The notes beneath the pieces were generated by a model. That model was not told the origin of the DNA and made no database searches. It was given only the letters and a program-made list of their open reading frames with translations. DNA of 64,000 bases from G020354085 sp964482055 (lineage in GTDB: Bacteria; Pseudomonadota; Gammaproteobacteria; Acidiferrobacterales; Sulfurifustaceae), in contig CAYZVX010000003.1 of the NCBI GenBank assembly GCA_964482055.1, positions 1 to 64,000 on the forward strand, given 5' to 3'. Of this stretch, positions 25,654-34,559 are shown piece by piece. Each line of letters starts with the position of its first letter. The first letter of the stretch is position 1. The translations under genes were made by a program, and so were the position numbers.

Positions 25654-27002
25654 GGCGCGCCCTCGAATGCGGGCAGGCGGACCGTCCCCTGGGCGAGCTC
25701 GAGGGCGGCGTAACCGGTTTCGAGCCCGAAGCGCGCACCGAGCTCCTCGTTGCGCGCCTCCACCAGCGCGCGTTCGGCCTGCAGCAGATCGATCAGGATG
25801 GTGCGGCCCTGGCCGTAGCGGACCTTCACCTGCTGCACGGTCTCGCGGGCGCGCGCCACGTTGCCGGTGGCAATGCCGTGGCGCTCGCGTGCCTCGCGCA
25901 GCGCCTCGATGGCCTCACGCACGTCGTTGCGCACCGCCTGTTCCTGCGCCTGGGTCTGCCATTGCGCCTGCTTCGCCTCAGCGGCGGCCGCGGCGATCTC
26001 GGCGCTCGGCCGGCCGCCGGAGTACAGATCGAGCGCGAGCACGCCCATGACGCTGTTGGAGTAGTCGCTCGCCTCGCTGTTGGCGAAGCGATTGTGGCTG
26101 GCGATGACGTCAATTTGCGGCAGGTGCGCGGCGCGTGCCGCCTCGACGTTGGCCTGCGCCGCGGCCTGCAGGGCGCGCGCCGCGGCGAGATCCTTGCGTG
26201 CGCTGAGCGCCGCGGCCTCGATGTCTTCGAGCCGCGCCGACAGCGCCGCCGGTGCGGGCAGCGCGGCTTCAGGCGCCGTCACGGCGGGCGTGACGCCGCC
26301 GGGCAGACCCATGACCAGGCGCAGCTGATTGCGTGCACGCTCGAGGCGCGAGCGTGCCTGCGCGCGGTTTGATTCCATGGCCGCGAGATTGACCTCGGCG
26401 GTGAGCTTGTCGGAGGTGACGATGCGGCCTTCGCGCACGAGATTGGCGGTGGTGCGCGCGTGCTCGGCGGCGGCCGCCACGGCGTCTTCGGCAATGGCAA
26501 GACCCTGTTCGGCCATTTGCACGTTGAGGTAGGCGCGCAGCGTGTGGTGCGCGGTGAGCTCGCGCGCGCGTTCGTACTGAAGCCGCGTGGCCCTAGCGGT
26601 CTCGGCCGCGCCCTCGATCTGCGCGCTCACGCGCCCGCCGGTGTACACCGGCCAGCGCAGCCCGAGCAGCCCCATGTAGAGCTCACTGTAGCCCGGGTCG
26701 TTCAGGCGCGCCGGATCAAAATCCGGCGCCGTGACGTTGCGCGTATTGAGCTTGTCGGCAAAGGCATCGAGGGCGTTGTTGCTGGTGCGCGCCGACAGGC
26801 TCAAGCCCACCTGCGGCAGGCGCGCACCACGTGCCGCTTCACGGCGCTGATCCGCGGCGCTCAGGCGCTCGCGAGCCGCGCGCAGCTCGGGGTTGTGGGC
26901 GAGCGCGAAGGCGATGGCCTCATCGCGCGTGTAGAGCTCGGCGTGCACGGGCGCCGCCACGAGCACGAGCAGCAGCGCGCCGACCCAAATGTGTTTGTTC
27001 AT
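25650..27002 (-). CDS. TolC-family outer membrane efflux protein
   Basis: 450-residue outer membrane channel subunit with a signal peptide (cleavage near VHA-EL). It contains the typical twofold long-helix repeat, beginning LYTRDEAIAFALAHNPELRA and repeated from about ARKDLAAARALQAAAQANVE. Strands in YNSVMGVLALDLYSGGR also fit the family. It is first in the operon with the short adaptor and the RND permease and should form the outer duct of the pump. Confidence 0.92.
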   Translation of the reverse strand: MNKHIWVGALLLVLVAAPVHAELYTRDEAIAFALAHNPELRAARERLSAADQRREAARGARLPQVGLSLSARTSNNALDAFADKLNTRNVTAPDFDPARLNDPGYSELYMGLLGLRWPVYTGGRVSAQIEGAAETARATRLQYERARELTAHHTLRAYLNVQMAEQGLAIAEDAVAAAAEHARTTANLVREGRIVTSDKLTAEVNLAAMESNRAQARSRLERARNQLRLVMGLPGGVTPAVTAPEAALPAPAALSARLEDIEAAALSARKDLAAARALQAAAQANVEAARAAHLPQIDVIASHNRFANSEASDYSNSVMGVLALDLYSGGRPSAEIAAAAAEAKQAQWQTQAQEQAVRNDVREAIEALREARERHGIATGNVARARETVQQVKVRYGQGRTILIDLLQAERALVEARNEELGARFGLETGYAALELAQGTVRLPAFEGAP

Positions 27003-27144
27003 GCGACGCTCCAGGCTGTTGTCCTCTCCCCGCCCCCCTGGTGTCGCGGGCGATCGATTGCCGCCCTTGGTCCGGTCGAATGGCGCTTAAATAGCGGTCG
27101 CGGTCGGAAAAATCAATGACCCGGGTCAATACGATCGCGACCGC

Positions 27145-27684
27145 TCACGATGCGGGTACCGCACCGAGGTACGGCGCGAGGATCTGACGCACACGGCCGG
27201 TGTCGAGCTTGCCCGCCTGGGTGTGCTCGATGCGTCCGTCCGGTGCGATCAGGTAGGCGACGGGAATGACGCTCACGCCGAACGCGCGCACCGCGTGACC
27301 TTCGAGGTCAAGCGCAATCGGGTACGGGACACGATGCTGGTCGCGAAACTGCTGGACGTGGGTCGGCGGGTCGTACGGCATGGCGACCGCAATCATTTGC
27401 AGACCGCGTGGCCCGAGATCCTGGTAGAGGGCGATCAGGTCGGGAAGCTCCTCGACGCACGGCGGGCAGCTCGTCGCCCAGAACGTCACGAGCAGTGGAC
27501 GGCCGCGCATCTGCCCCAAGCGGGCGCGTGTCCCGTCAAACAGCGTCAGCTCGACATCGGGAACCCAGCGCGCCTTCTCGCCGGGAAGTCCCCACAGGCC
27601 AAAACCCACGGCGAGCGCGGTCGCGAGCAAGAATACAACGAGGATCGAGCTGCGGCGGGCGAGGAGGGAGCGGCGTGACGACAT
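27145..27684 (-). CDS. TlpA/ResA-like thioredoxin-fold protein, membrane anchored
   Basis: 179 residues. An N-terminal signal anchor (SSILVVFLLATALAVGFGLW) is followed by a periplasmic thioredoxin fold with FWATSCPPCVEELP (CPPC active site) and the cis-Pro in VSVIPVAYLI. Such proteins reduce disulfides in apocytochrome c or other periplasmic proteins. Start at 27684 (MSSRRS) is chosen because the upstream Arg-rich 35 residues are not protein-like. The fcc cytochromes in this window are possible clients, which is inference. Confidence 0.85.
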   Translation of the reverse strand: MSSRRSLLARRSSILVVFLLATALAVGFGLWGLPGEKARWVPDVELTLFDGTRARLGQMRGRPLLVTFWATSCPPCVEELPDLIALYQDLGPRGLQMIAVAMPYDPPTHVQQFRDQHRVPYPIALDLEGHAVRAFGVSVIPVAYLIAPDGRIEHTQAGKLDTGRVRQILAPYLGAVPAS

Positions 27685-27729
27685 GGGCGGTTCGACTCTA
27701 CCGCGTCGCCGGCTGCGCGTCAGCGCTTG

Positions 27730-27787
27730 CCGGCCGAAGCGGCGGCCGGCACGCACGGGCCCCCTGCCCGTGCATGCCGGCACGGGC
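27730..27787. repeat. Cluster of GC-rich hairpins after the outer membrane protein gene
   Basis: GCCGGCCG/CGGCCGGC is followed by two hairpins that share one arm: GCCCGTG at 27766-27772 can pair with 27754-27760 or, extended, with 27780-27787. It lies immediately after the stop at 27789 on the minus strand. Without a T run it is a weak terminator at best. Confidence 0.5.
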
Positions 27788-27788
27788 A

Positions 27789-28292
27789 TCAGAAGTGGAA
27801 GTTCACGCCGACGCTGAACATGTCGATATTGTCATCGATCGTGGTGTACTCCACTTCGAGAGCCAGGTCCTTGCTGATGCGCCAGCCGCCACCGATGCCG
27901 ATCGACAGCTCGGTGATGCTGCTGTCATAGCTGGTGTCGAGCCACAGCAGGCCGGCCTTGGCCTTGAGGTAGGTGTCGCCGGCGCTGCGGTAGACGGCAT
28001 AGGCGCCAAGCGTGCTGACGTCCCAGTCATTGCCGTTCGGCAGATCCCCGTCGATCAGCGTGAAGCTGAGCTCGCCCTCGGCGCTCAAGGTTCCGGCCTT
28101 CGCCCCGAGGTCAAGGAGCTTCACGCCGAACAGGCCGCCGATGTTCAAGGCGGCGTCCTGGTTGGCGGCGTCAGCCAGTATGAATCCGGCCTTGGCGCCA
28201 GCGTACGCGTCAGCGGCGTTCGCCGCCGGGGCAAGCGTGAATCCGGCTGCGGCCAGCAGGGCGAACAGGCTCCGGGACAGCTTGTGGTTCAT
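27789..28292 (-). CDS. Outer membrane beta-barrel protein
   Basis: 167 residues with a signal peptide (cleavage near ANA-AD), then about eight amphipathic strands ending in FSVGVNFHF with the aromatic C-terminal residue that barrel assembly recognises. It resembles small OmpA/OmpW/YfaZ-like barrels; exact family not fixed. Start at 28292 follows AAAGGAGATC. Function unknown. Confidence 0.75.
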   Translation of the reverse strand: MNHKLSRSLFALLAAAGFTLAPAANAADAYAGAKAGFILADAANQDAALNIGGLFGVKLLDLGAKAGTLSAEGELSFTLIDGDLPNGNDWDVSTLGAYAVYRSAGDTYLKAKAGLLWLDTSYDSSITELSIGIGGGWRISKDLALEVEYTTIDDNIDMFSVGVNFHF

Positions 28293-28420
28293 GGTGTGAT
28301 CTCCTTTGATGTCGAGCCACGGGGCGGCGCATGCTAGCACTGGTATTCGCGGCGCTCAAAGCGCGGGGGGCGCGCGCCGACGAACTGTCGAAACCCGTGG
28401 ATGCAGGGGGGAAGGCACCA

Positions 28421-29608
28421 TCAGGATTGCATGCGGCGCTGCGCCGGGCCGGTTGGCGCCGGAAGGAACACGGCAACGAGATCGTTGAGAAAACGCCGCC
28501 CCAGCGACGTCGGCCTGACGCGCGCCGCCGTGCGCTGAAGCAGGCCGCGGCTCGCCGCGTCCGCGAGCAGTGGCTCGATCGCCGCCAGCGCCAGACCCGT
28601 GCGCTCGCCATAAAGTTGCGGGTCGAACCCGTCGGTCAGCCGCAGCGCATTGAGCATGAACTCGAAGGATAGATCCGGGTCGGCAATGCGCGCTTCGCCG
28701 CCGAGCGCACGTGCCGTGCCCGCCTGGGCGAGATACTCGTGCGGGTGCTTCAGCTTCCACAGGCGTGTAACAGCATCGGTGGCGCTTAATTTGGCATGGG
28801 CGCCGGCGCCGATTCCGAGGTAATCGCCGAATTGCCAGTAGTTGAGGTTGTGCCGGCACACAAACCCGTCCCTGGCATAGGCCGATACCTCGTACTGCGC
28901 ATAGCCGGCCTGCGCGAGCTCGGCCTGGATTCGCTCCTGCATCTCCCCCAGGGCATCGTCATCCGGCAGCGGCGGCGGGTCGGCGTGAAAGCGCGTGTTG
29001 GGCTCGATCGTGAGCTGGTAGACCGACAGGTGCGTGGGGTTGAGATCGATCGCGCGGCGCACGTCCGCGAGCGCCTCCGCGCTGCTTTGGCCCGGTAGCC
29101 CGTACATGAGATCGAGGTTGACGTTGTCGAAACCGGCCGCGCGTGCGGTCTCGACGGCATCGCGCGCCTGCTCCCCGTCATGGATGCGCCCGAGGGCGGC
29201 GAGCTTCGCATCGTCGAAGCTCTGCGCGCCGATCGACAGGCGGTTGACGCCGGCCTCGCGGTAGCCGCGGAACCTCGCCTGGTCGGTCGTTCCGGGATTG
29301 GCCTCAAGGGTGATCTCCGCGCCGGGCGCTACAGTGATGCGTGCGCGGATTCCGGCCAAGAGCTCGGCGATCGCCTCGGCCGAGAACAGGCTCGGCGTGC
29401 CGCCGCCGATGAAGACGCTGTGCACCGCGCGCCCGCAGACGCGCCGCAGGTCGTGTTCCAGGTCGCGCAGCAGCGCCGCGACGTAGTCTCGCTCCGGCAG
29501 GCCGCCACGCAGCGCGTGCGAATTGAAATCGCAGTACGGGCACTTGCGCACGCACCACGGCAGGTGCACGTACAGCGCGAGTGGTGGCAGCGTCGAAAAC
29601 CGAGCCAT
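28421..29608 (-). CDS. hemW: Radical SAM heme chaperone HemW
   Basis: 395 residues. The [4Fe-4S]/SAM motif CVRKCPYCDF is near residue 18, followed by the GGGTPSL and LEANPGT segments and the C-terminal HemW domain (DSF-like FDPQLYGERTGL, ADAASRGLL). It was long called oxygen-independent coproporphyrinogen oxidase-like; HemW proteins deliver heme to respiratory enzymes. It lies downstream of rph–rdgB on the same strand (rdgB ends 35 bp before it), an arrangement common in gammaproteobacteria. Confidence 0.93.
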   Translation of the reverse strand: MARFSTLPPLALYVHLPWCVRKCPYCDFNSHALRGGLPERDYVAALLRDLEHDLRRVCGRAVHSVFIGGGTPSLFSAEAIAELLAGIRARITVAPGAEITLEANPGTTDQARFRGYREAGVNRLSIGAQSFDDAKLAALGRIHDGEQARDAVETARAAGFDNVNLDLMYGLPGQSSAEALADVRRAIDLNPTHLSVYQLTIEPNTRFHADPPPLPDDDALGEMQERIQAELAQAGYAQYEVSAYARDGFVCRHNLNYWQFGDYLGIGAGAHAKLSATDAVTRLWKLKHPHEYLAQAGTARALGGEARIADPDLSFEFMLNALRLTDGFDPQLYGERTGLALAAIEPLLADAASRGLLQRTAARVRPTSLGRRFLNDLVAVFLPAPTGPAQRRMQS

Positions 29609-29643
29609 GGCGCAGCGGCAGTCGAGCGGGCCAGCAGGGCGGG

Positions 29644-30246
29644 CTAGCGGTGGGTGGTGCCGAGCGCCGCCACCAGCGCACGCAGTGCCTGGCCGCGGTG
29701 CGACAGCTCATTCTTCACCTCGGGCGGCAGCTCGGCGCTCGAGCAGTTGTGCGTCGGCACGAAGAACACCGGGTCGTAGCCGAACCCGCCGCGGCCGCGC
29801 GGCTCGAAGAGGATCCGCCCCTCCCAGGTGCCCTGGCAGATGATCGGTGTGGGGTCGAGCTCGTGGCGCAGGTACACCATGAGGCATACGAAGCGCGCCG
29901 TACGCCTGGCCTCCGGCACCTCGCGCAGGTCGGCGAGGAGCTTTTCGACGTTGCGCGCATCGCTCGCGCCCGCGCCGGCGTAGCGCGCGGAGTAGATGCC
30001 GGGCGCGCCGTGCAGCGCGTCGACCTCAAGGCCCGAGTCATCGGCAATCGCCGGCAAGCCGGTGTGGCGCGTGGCGTTGCGCGCCTTGAGCAGGGCGTTT
30101 TCCACGAACGTGAGCCCGGTCTCCTCGACGTCGACCACGCTGAAATCCGATTGCGGCACTGCGGTCAGGTGCAACCCGGCGAGCAGCGCGTTGATCTCGC
30201 GCACCTTGCCCGGATTGCTGCTGGCGAGCACGACGCGCCGGGTCAT
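29644..30246 (-). CDS. rdgB: dITP/XTP pyrophosphatase
   Basis: House-cleaning NTPase (RdgB/HAM1) of 200 residues that removes dITP, dUTP-like and XTP from the nucleotide pool. Motifs include VVLASSNPGKVREI at the start, ADDSGLEVDAL, PGIYSARYAG and FGYDPVFFVP. The start ATG at 30246 overlaps the stop of rph by four bases, so expression is coupled. The longer open frame to 30567 is the rph antiparallel reading and not part of the gene. Confidence 0.95.
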   Translation of the reverse strand: MTRRVVLASSNPGKVREINALLAGLHLTAVPQSDFSVVDVEETGLTFVENALLKARNATRHTGLPAIADDSGLEVDALHGAPGIYSARYAGAGASDARNVEKLLADLREVPEARRTARFVCLMVYLRHELDPTPIICQGTWEGRILFEPRGRGGFGYDPVFFVPTHNCSSAELPPEVKNELSHRGQALRALVAALGTTHR

Positions 30247-30965
30247 GACCGGCTCGCCAGCGCCGCGCGCTGCGCGGCGATGAGGTCGCGAATGCCGCGC
30301 TCGGCAAGCGCCGTCATGGCCTGCATCTCGGCGAAGCTGAATGACTCGCGCTCGGCCGTGCCCTGGATCTCGATGAAACCGCCGGCCTCGTTCATCACGA
30401 AGTTCATATCCGTTTCGGCGTTGGAATCCTCGGCGTAATCGAGGTCGAGGATCGGCGTGCCCTCGTAGATGCCGGTCGACACCGAGGCGACCAGGTGGCG
30501 CATGGGATCGGCGCTCACGAGGCCGCGGCGGCGCACGTGCGCGATGGCATCCGCGAGCGCCACGCACGCGCCGGTAATGGAGGCGGTGCGCGTGCCGCCG
30601 TCGGCCTGGATGACGTCGCAGTCGACGATGATGCTGCGCTCGCCGAGCTGCTTGAGGTCCACCGCCGCGCGCAGCGAGCGGCCGATGAGGCGCTGGATCT
30701 CCAGGGTGCGCCCGCCCTGCTTGCCGGCGGCCGCCTCGCGCGGCATGCGCGAGCCGGTCGCGCGCGGCAGCATGCCGTACTCGGCCGTGACCCAGCCCTG
30801 GCCTTTGCCCTTGAGGAACAGCGGCACCTTCTCCTCGACGCTCGCCGTGCAGATGACGCGCGTGTCGCCGAATTCCACGAGCACCGCGCCTTCGGCGTGC
30901 TTGGTGTAGTGGCGGGTAATGCGGATGGGGCGAAGCGCGTCGGGGGCGCGGCCGCTGGGTCGCAT
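30243..30965 (-). CDS. rph: Ribonuclease PH
   Basis: 240-residue phosphorolytic 3' exoribonuclease that trims tRNA 3' ends. Family features: MRPSGRAPDALRPIRI start, GWVTAEYGMLPRATGSRM, RTLEIQRLIGRSLRAAVDL, DVIQADGGTRTASITGA and the C-terminal FVMNEAGGFIEIQGTAE. Normal length. First gene of rph–rdgB–hemW. Confidence 0.96.
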   Translation of the reverse strand: MRPSGRAPDALRPIRITRHYTKHAEGAVLVEFGDTRVICTASVEEKVPLFLKGKGQGWVTAEYGMLPRATGSRMPREAAAGKQGGRTLEIQRLIGRSLRAAVDLKQLGERSIIVDCDVIQADGGTRTASITGACVALADAIAHVRRRGLVSADPMRHLVASVSTGIYEGTPILDLDYAEDSNAETDMNFVMNEAGGFIEIQGTAERESFSFAEMQAMTALAERGIRDLIAAQRAALASRS

Positions 30966-31037
30966 GGCTGCCTCAAGACCGGTGAGAAACCGGCGGGAAT
31001 TCTAGCAGCTTTGCCGGCGCAACTGCTTGCGGATGAG

Positions 31038-31997
31038 TTACTTCGGCTCGAAGCGACGCAGAAACTCCTCGATCTCCTGGATGCTTTCCTTGACGTCCTG
31101 GGGCGTGGTGTTGCACGCGCGCTCGGTCGGCACCTTGGGAAGCTCGCGGCGCTGCTGCTCGAGCCTGGTCTCCAGGCGCCAGATCCAGGCGTCCTCGCGC
31201 AGCGTGTCCTCATCGACGTGCATGGGCATGCGGCCCTGCAGCGACGGCGCGCTGGTGCGCTCATCTTCCCAGCGCAGGCAGGTGGCGGTGATGTTGTCGC
31301 TTCTGCCGCGCGTGCGCTCCTCCGCCGCGTGCAGCATCTCCTCGACACCTTCCTCCAGAGCAGGCCGTGCGAGGAAGCGCGCGATCTCCGTGGGCTCGAG
31401 CGCGCTCCACAGACCGTCACTGCACAGCAGCAGGGTGTCGCCGCGCTCGAGGACAGTTTCCGGCCCCAGGTCGATCGACGGTTTGCTCGGACCACCCACG
31501 CACTTGAGCAGCCGACCCTTGATCGGGTGGTCGCCGGCCTCGGCGTCGGTCAGAAAGCCTTCTTCGCGCAACTGCTCGACCGCGGTGTGGTCCTGGGTGC
31601 GGCGCAGGATCGCGCCGTTGCGGAAGTGATAGAGCCGCGAATCGCCAACGTGCGCCCAGTAGGCGTAGCCGTGCTGCACCAGGCAGGCCACACAGGTGCT
31701 GCGCGGCTCGATCGGCGGGCGCTGCGCGCGGCCGCGCCACTGGATGTCGTCGTGCGCGCGCAGGATGGCGAAGGCGAGGAATGCGGAGGGGCGCGCGATT
31801 ACCTTTTGCCGCACCGTCTGGAACGAGCGCATCATGGAGGCGGTGAGCGTTTCGGCCGCGATCTCCCCGCCGTGGTGTCCGCCGAGCCCGTCGGCGAGCA
31901 CGAGCAGCACGGCGTTGTCGCGCTCACCCACCGCTACCCGGTCCTGGTTGGTGGGGCGGGCGCCGCGCAGGCTGTATTGGGCGAGCTGGTAGCGCAC
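31038..31997 (-). CDS. PP2C-family Ser/Thr protein phosphatase
   Basis: 319-residue metal-dependent phosphatase. Motifs are NQDRVAVG, LVLADGLGGHHGGE, HVGDSRLY, LLCSDGLW and RSDNITATCL, covering the metal-binding Asp residues. A charged tail of about 75 residues follows the catalytic domain. Initiation is placed at GTG 31997, five bases after the stop of the kinase gene, because the first conserved strand starts there and the upstream frame overlaps the kinase. It most likely reverses the action of that kinase. Confidence 0.88.
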   Translation of the reverse strand: MRYQLAQYSLRGARPTNQDRVAVGERDNAVLLVLADGLGGHHGGEIAAETLTASMMRSFQTVRQKVIARPSAFLAFAILRAHDDIQWRGRAQRPPIEPRSTCVACLVQHGYAYWAHVGDSRLYHFRNGAILRRTQDHTAVEQLREEGFLTDAEAGDHPIKGRLLKCVGGPSKPSIDLGPETVLERGDTLLLCSDGLWSALEPTEIARFLARPALEEGVEEMLHAAEERTRGRSDNITATCLRWEDERTSAPSLQGRMPMHVDEDTLREDAWIWRLETRLEQQRRELPKVPTERACNTTPQDVKESIQEIEEFLRRFEPK

Positions 31998-32002
31998 GGG
32001 CT

Positions 32003-32950
32003 CTACTTGCGCACGCCCAGCAGGCGCAGGCTTAAGCGCTCGAAGAACGAGTCGCTTCGCTCGTCGAGCGGCTCGGCCGGGGTCTTGCGCAGCGCCGCGA
32101 GCAGCTCGTCGACCTTCTGCGGGCGCGAGAGCTGGTCCATCTGCAGGCACCAGTCGATCGCTTCGAGCAGCTCGCGCGTGTACTGGCGCGCGAACTTGCG
32201 GGCGGCGGGTTTGTAGACATCGCGCTCGGCCCGCTTGGTGGCGGCCGGCGGGGCGCGCCCGGCAATGCAGGCATACATGCTGGCCCCGATCGCGTACAGG
32301 TCGGTCCACGGCCCGATGTGGCCGCGCTTGTGCTGCTCGATCGGCGCGAAGCCGAGGGTGAGCGTATGCGGGCCGACCAGGCGGTTGCCGGCGTAGGCCT
32401 GTTGCGCCGCGCCGAAATCGAGCAGCAGCGGCTTGCCGCCCGGACGCAGCAGAATATTGGCCGGCTTGATGTCGAGGTGCAGGAGGCTCAGCTGATGCAG
32501 CTCGCGCAGCCCCAGCAGCAGCTCGCTGAACACCATGCGGATGAAGCGCTCGCTTAAAGCCCCACCCTGACGCTTGATGTACCAGCGCAGGTCCTTGCCG
32601 ATCTCGTACTGCATGACGAGATAGACCGTGTTGTTCTCGCGGAAGAAATCCGTAACGCGGACGATGTTGGGGTGGTTGACCTTGGCGAGGACAGCGGCTT
32701 CCTCGAAGAAGCGCTTCATCCCTTGGCGGAAGGTGGAATCGGCCGCCTCCGACACGCTCTCCACCGTCTCGTCCTCGCGGCGCGTGGCCTGGCTGCTCGG
32801 CAGGTATTCCTTGACCACGACGGAGGCCCCGCGCGCCGTATCGGTGGCGAGGTACACGATGCTGAAGCCGCCGCCGCCCAGGGTCCTTTCGATGCGGTAT
32901 TGGTGCAGGAGGGTGCCTGGGCGCAGGGCATATTCGGCTTTGAAACCCAC
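32003..32950 (-). CDS. Ser/Thr protein kinase (Hanks-type)
   Basis: 315 residues forming a single cytoplasmic kinase domain. The glycine loop LGGGGFSIVY, ATP-binding Lys in VVVKEYLP, the αC Glu region, catalytic LHLDIKPANILL and DFG in LLDFGAAQQ are all visible. The usual HRD is HLD, losing the Arg that normally couples to activation-loop phosphorylation. No transmembrane segment or PASTA repeat. It is coupled to the PP2C phosphatase and divergent from yicC. Confidence 0.88.
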   Translation of the reverse strand: MGFKAEYALRPGTLLHQYRIERTLGGGGFSIVYLATDTARGASVVVKEYLPSSQATRREDETVESVSEAADSTFRQGMKRFFEEAAVLAKVNHPNIVRVTDFFRENNTVYLVMQYEIGKDLRWYIKRQGGALSERFIRMVFSELLLGLRELHQLSLLHLDIKPANILLRPGGKPLLLDFGAAQQAYAGNRLVGPHTLTLGFAPIEQHKRGHIGPWTDLYAIGASMYACIAGRAPPAATKRAERDVYKPAARKFARQYTRELLEAIDWCLQMDQLSRPQKVDELLAALRKTPAEPLDERSDSFFERLSLRLLGVRK

Positions 32951-33099
32951 GGCGCGAAGTCCTGTTACATCGGTGAAGTCGGTGATTATCTCACCTCAAG
33001 GCTCATTATATACGCCGCGCTCGCGCCGTTCGGGCGCCGGTTCCGCGGGGGTAGGAATCCGGCTACCATGCGGCCCATGCCTGACGCGCGCCAGAACCC

Positions 33100-33966
33100 A
33101 TGACCCGCAGCATGACCGCCTTCGCGCGGGCGGACACCGACACCCCTTGGGGGCAGCTCAGCTGCGAGCTGCGCTCGGTCAATCACCGTTATCTGGAATT
33201 CAGCGCCAAGCTGCCGGAGGACCTGCGCGCGCTCGAGACCCGCATCCGCGAGCTCGCCGCCAGGCATGTCGAGCGCGGCAAGCTCGAATGCCAGCTGCGA
33301 TTGCAGCCGCGCGAGCTGGCCGCAGGCGATCTGGAGCTCGACGAAGCGCAGGTGCGGCGCGTGCTCGCCGCCGGCGAGCGCATTCGCAGTTTCTCGAGCG
33401 TGGTGGTGCCATTGCGTACCGTGGACGTGCTGCGCTGGCCGGGTGTGGTAAAGACAGTAGCGGTTGACACGCAAGCGCTCGCCGAGACGGCCCTCGCCTT
33501 GGTCGATCGCGCCATGCAGGAGTTGGTCGCTACACGCGTGCGCGAGGGTGAGCGCCTGCGCACCCTGCTGTCGCAGCGCCTTGACAGCATGGCGGCGATC
33601 GTCGCCGAGGTGCGGCGCATCCTCCCCGAGATCACGACCGCCTTTCGCGAGCGCCTGGTGGCGCGCTTGCAGGAGCTGCGTACCCAGCTCGACGCCAATC
33701 GCATCGAGCAGGAAATCGTGCTGTTCGCGAGCCGGGCCGATGTCGCCGAGGAGCTCGATCGGCTCGACACCCACATCGGTGAGGCGCGGCGCGTGCTGGG
33801 TCAGCCCGGCGCGGCCGGCCGGCGGCTCGACTTTCTGATGCAGGAGTTCAACCGCGAGGCCAACACGCTCGCATCCAAGGCGGTCGACATCCGCCTGACC
33901 AATGCCGCCGTCGAGCTCAAGGTCCTGATCGAGCAGATGCGCGAACAGGTCCAGAACATCGAGTGA
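33100..33966 (+). CDS. yicC: YicC/YloC family endoribonuclease
   Basis: 288 residues. Family signature at both ends: SMTAFARAD, SVNHRYLEFSAKLPEDLRALE, and C-terminal RRLDFLMQEFNREANTLASKA. YicC homologues are hexameric endoribonucleases involved in small-RNA decay. It is located just upstream of gmk, rpoZ and spoT, a conserved neighbourhood in gammaproteobacteria; here two small lipoprotein genes stand between yicC and gmk. Confidence 0.93.
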   Translation: MTRSMTAFARADTDTPWGQLSCELRSVNHRYLEFSAKLPEDLRALETRIRELAARHVERGKLECQLRLQPRELAAGDLELDEAQVRRVLAAGERIRSFSSVVVPLRTVDVLRWPGVVKTVAVDTQALAETALALVDRAMQELVATRVREGERLRTLLSQRLDSMAAIVAEVRRILPEITTAFRERLVARLQELRTQLDANRIEQEIVLFASRADVAEELDRLDTHIGEARRVLGQPGAAGRRLDFLMQEFNREANTLASKAVDIRLTNAAVELKVLIEQMREQVQNIE

Positions 33967-33995
33967 TGGACCGGGCGGGCCGGTTGGAGGTGGCA

Positions 33996-34397
33996 ATGGG
34001 CGGGGTGGGACGTTGGTCGGTTGTGGCCTTGGCGCTTCTGCTCGGGGCATGCGCCTCGGTGGGCGACCAGCGCCGGCTCGAGTTGTTCGAAAAAACCGCC
34101 CGCGCCTACGACCGGGCCATCCGCTGGTCGGACTTCCAGGCCGCCTACAGCCTGACCCGGCCGGACCCCGCCCGACCCCCGGACTTCGCGCGCCTCAGGG
34201 GTGTCCAGGTGACCTCCTACGAGGCGGTCGGTGCAACTCCGTCCGCCAGCGCCATGGAGGTGCGCCAAGCCGTGGCCATCGAATACATGCGCATCAATGA
34301 CATGCGCGTGCGTCGCATCGTGGATGAGCAGGTGTGGGTCTACAGCGAGTCCGAGAAACGCTGGCAGCTCATCAGTGGTTTGCCGGCCTTCGAGTAA
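33996..34397 (+). CDS. Small lipoprotein, unknown function
   Basis: 133 residues beginning with a lipoprotein signal (lipobox GAC). The mature part is a single alpha/beta domain with YDRAIRWSDFQAAY, VTSYEAVG and YMRINDMRVRRIVDEQVWVY, ending in W-QLISGLPAFE; this resembles NTF2-like lipoproteins of gammaproteobacteria. ATG at 33996 is chosen because GGAGG is five bases upstream; ATG at 33966 overlapping the yicC stop is possible. Confidence 0.7.
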   Translation: MGGVGRWSVVALALLLGACASVGDQRRLELFEKTARAYDRAIRWSDFQAAYSLTRPDPARPPDFARLRGVQVTSYEAVGATPSASAMEVRQAVAIEYMRINDMRVRRIVDEQVWVYSESEKRWQLISGLPAFE

Positions 34398-34559
34398 ATA
34401 CCTGGCGACCTTGCCATCCCGTAGAGCGTAAACTAGATTTGGTACACGGACTTAATGGCACAAGCTCGCGTTGCTTGCGAGCTTCGTGAAGCAGTGGCGG
34501 CCACGCAGCACCAACGGTACGCGAAGCCCGGTGTGACCAAACTCAATCAGGAGGCAAGA

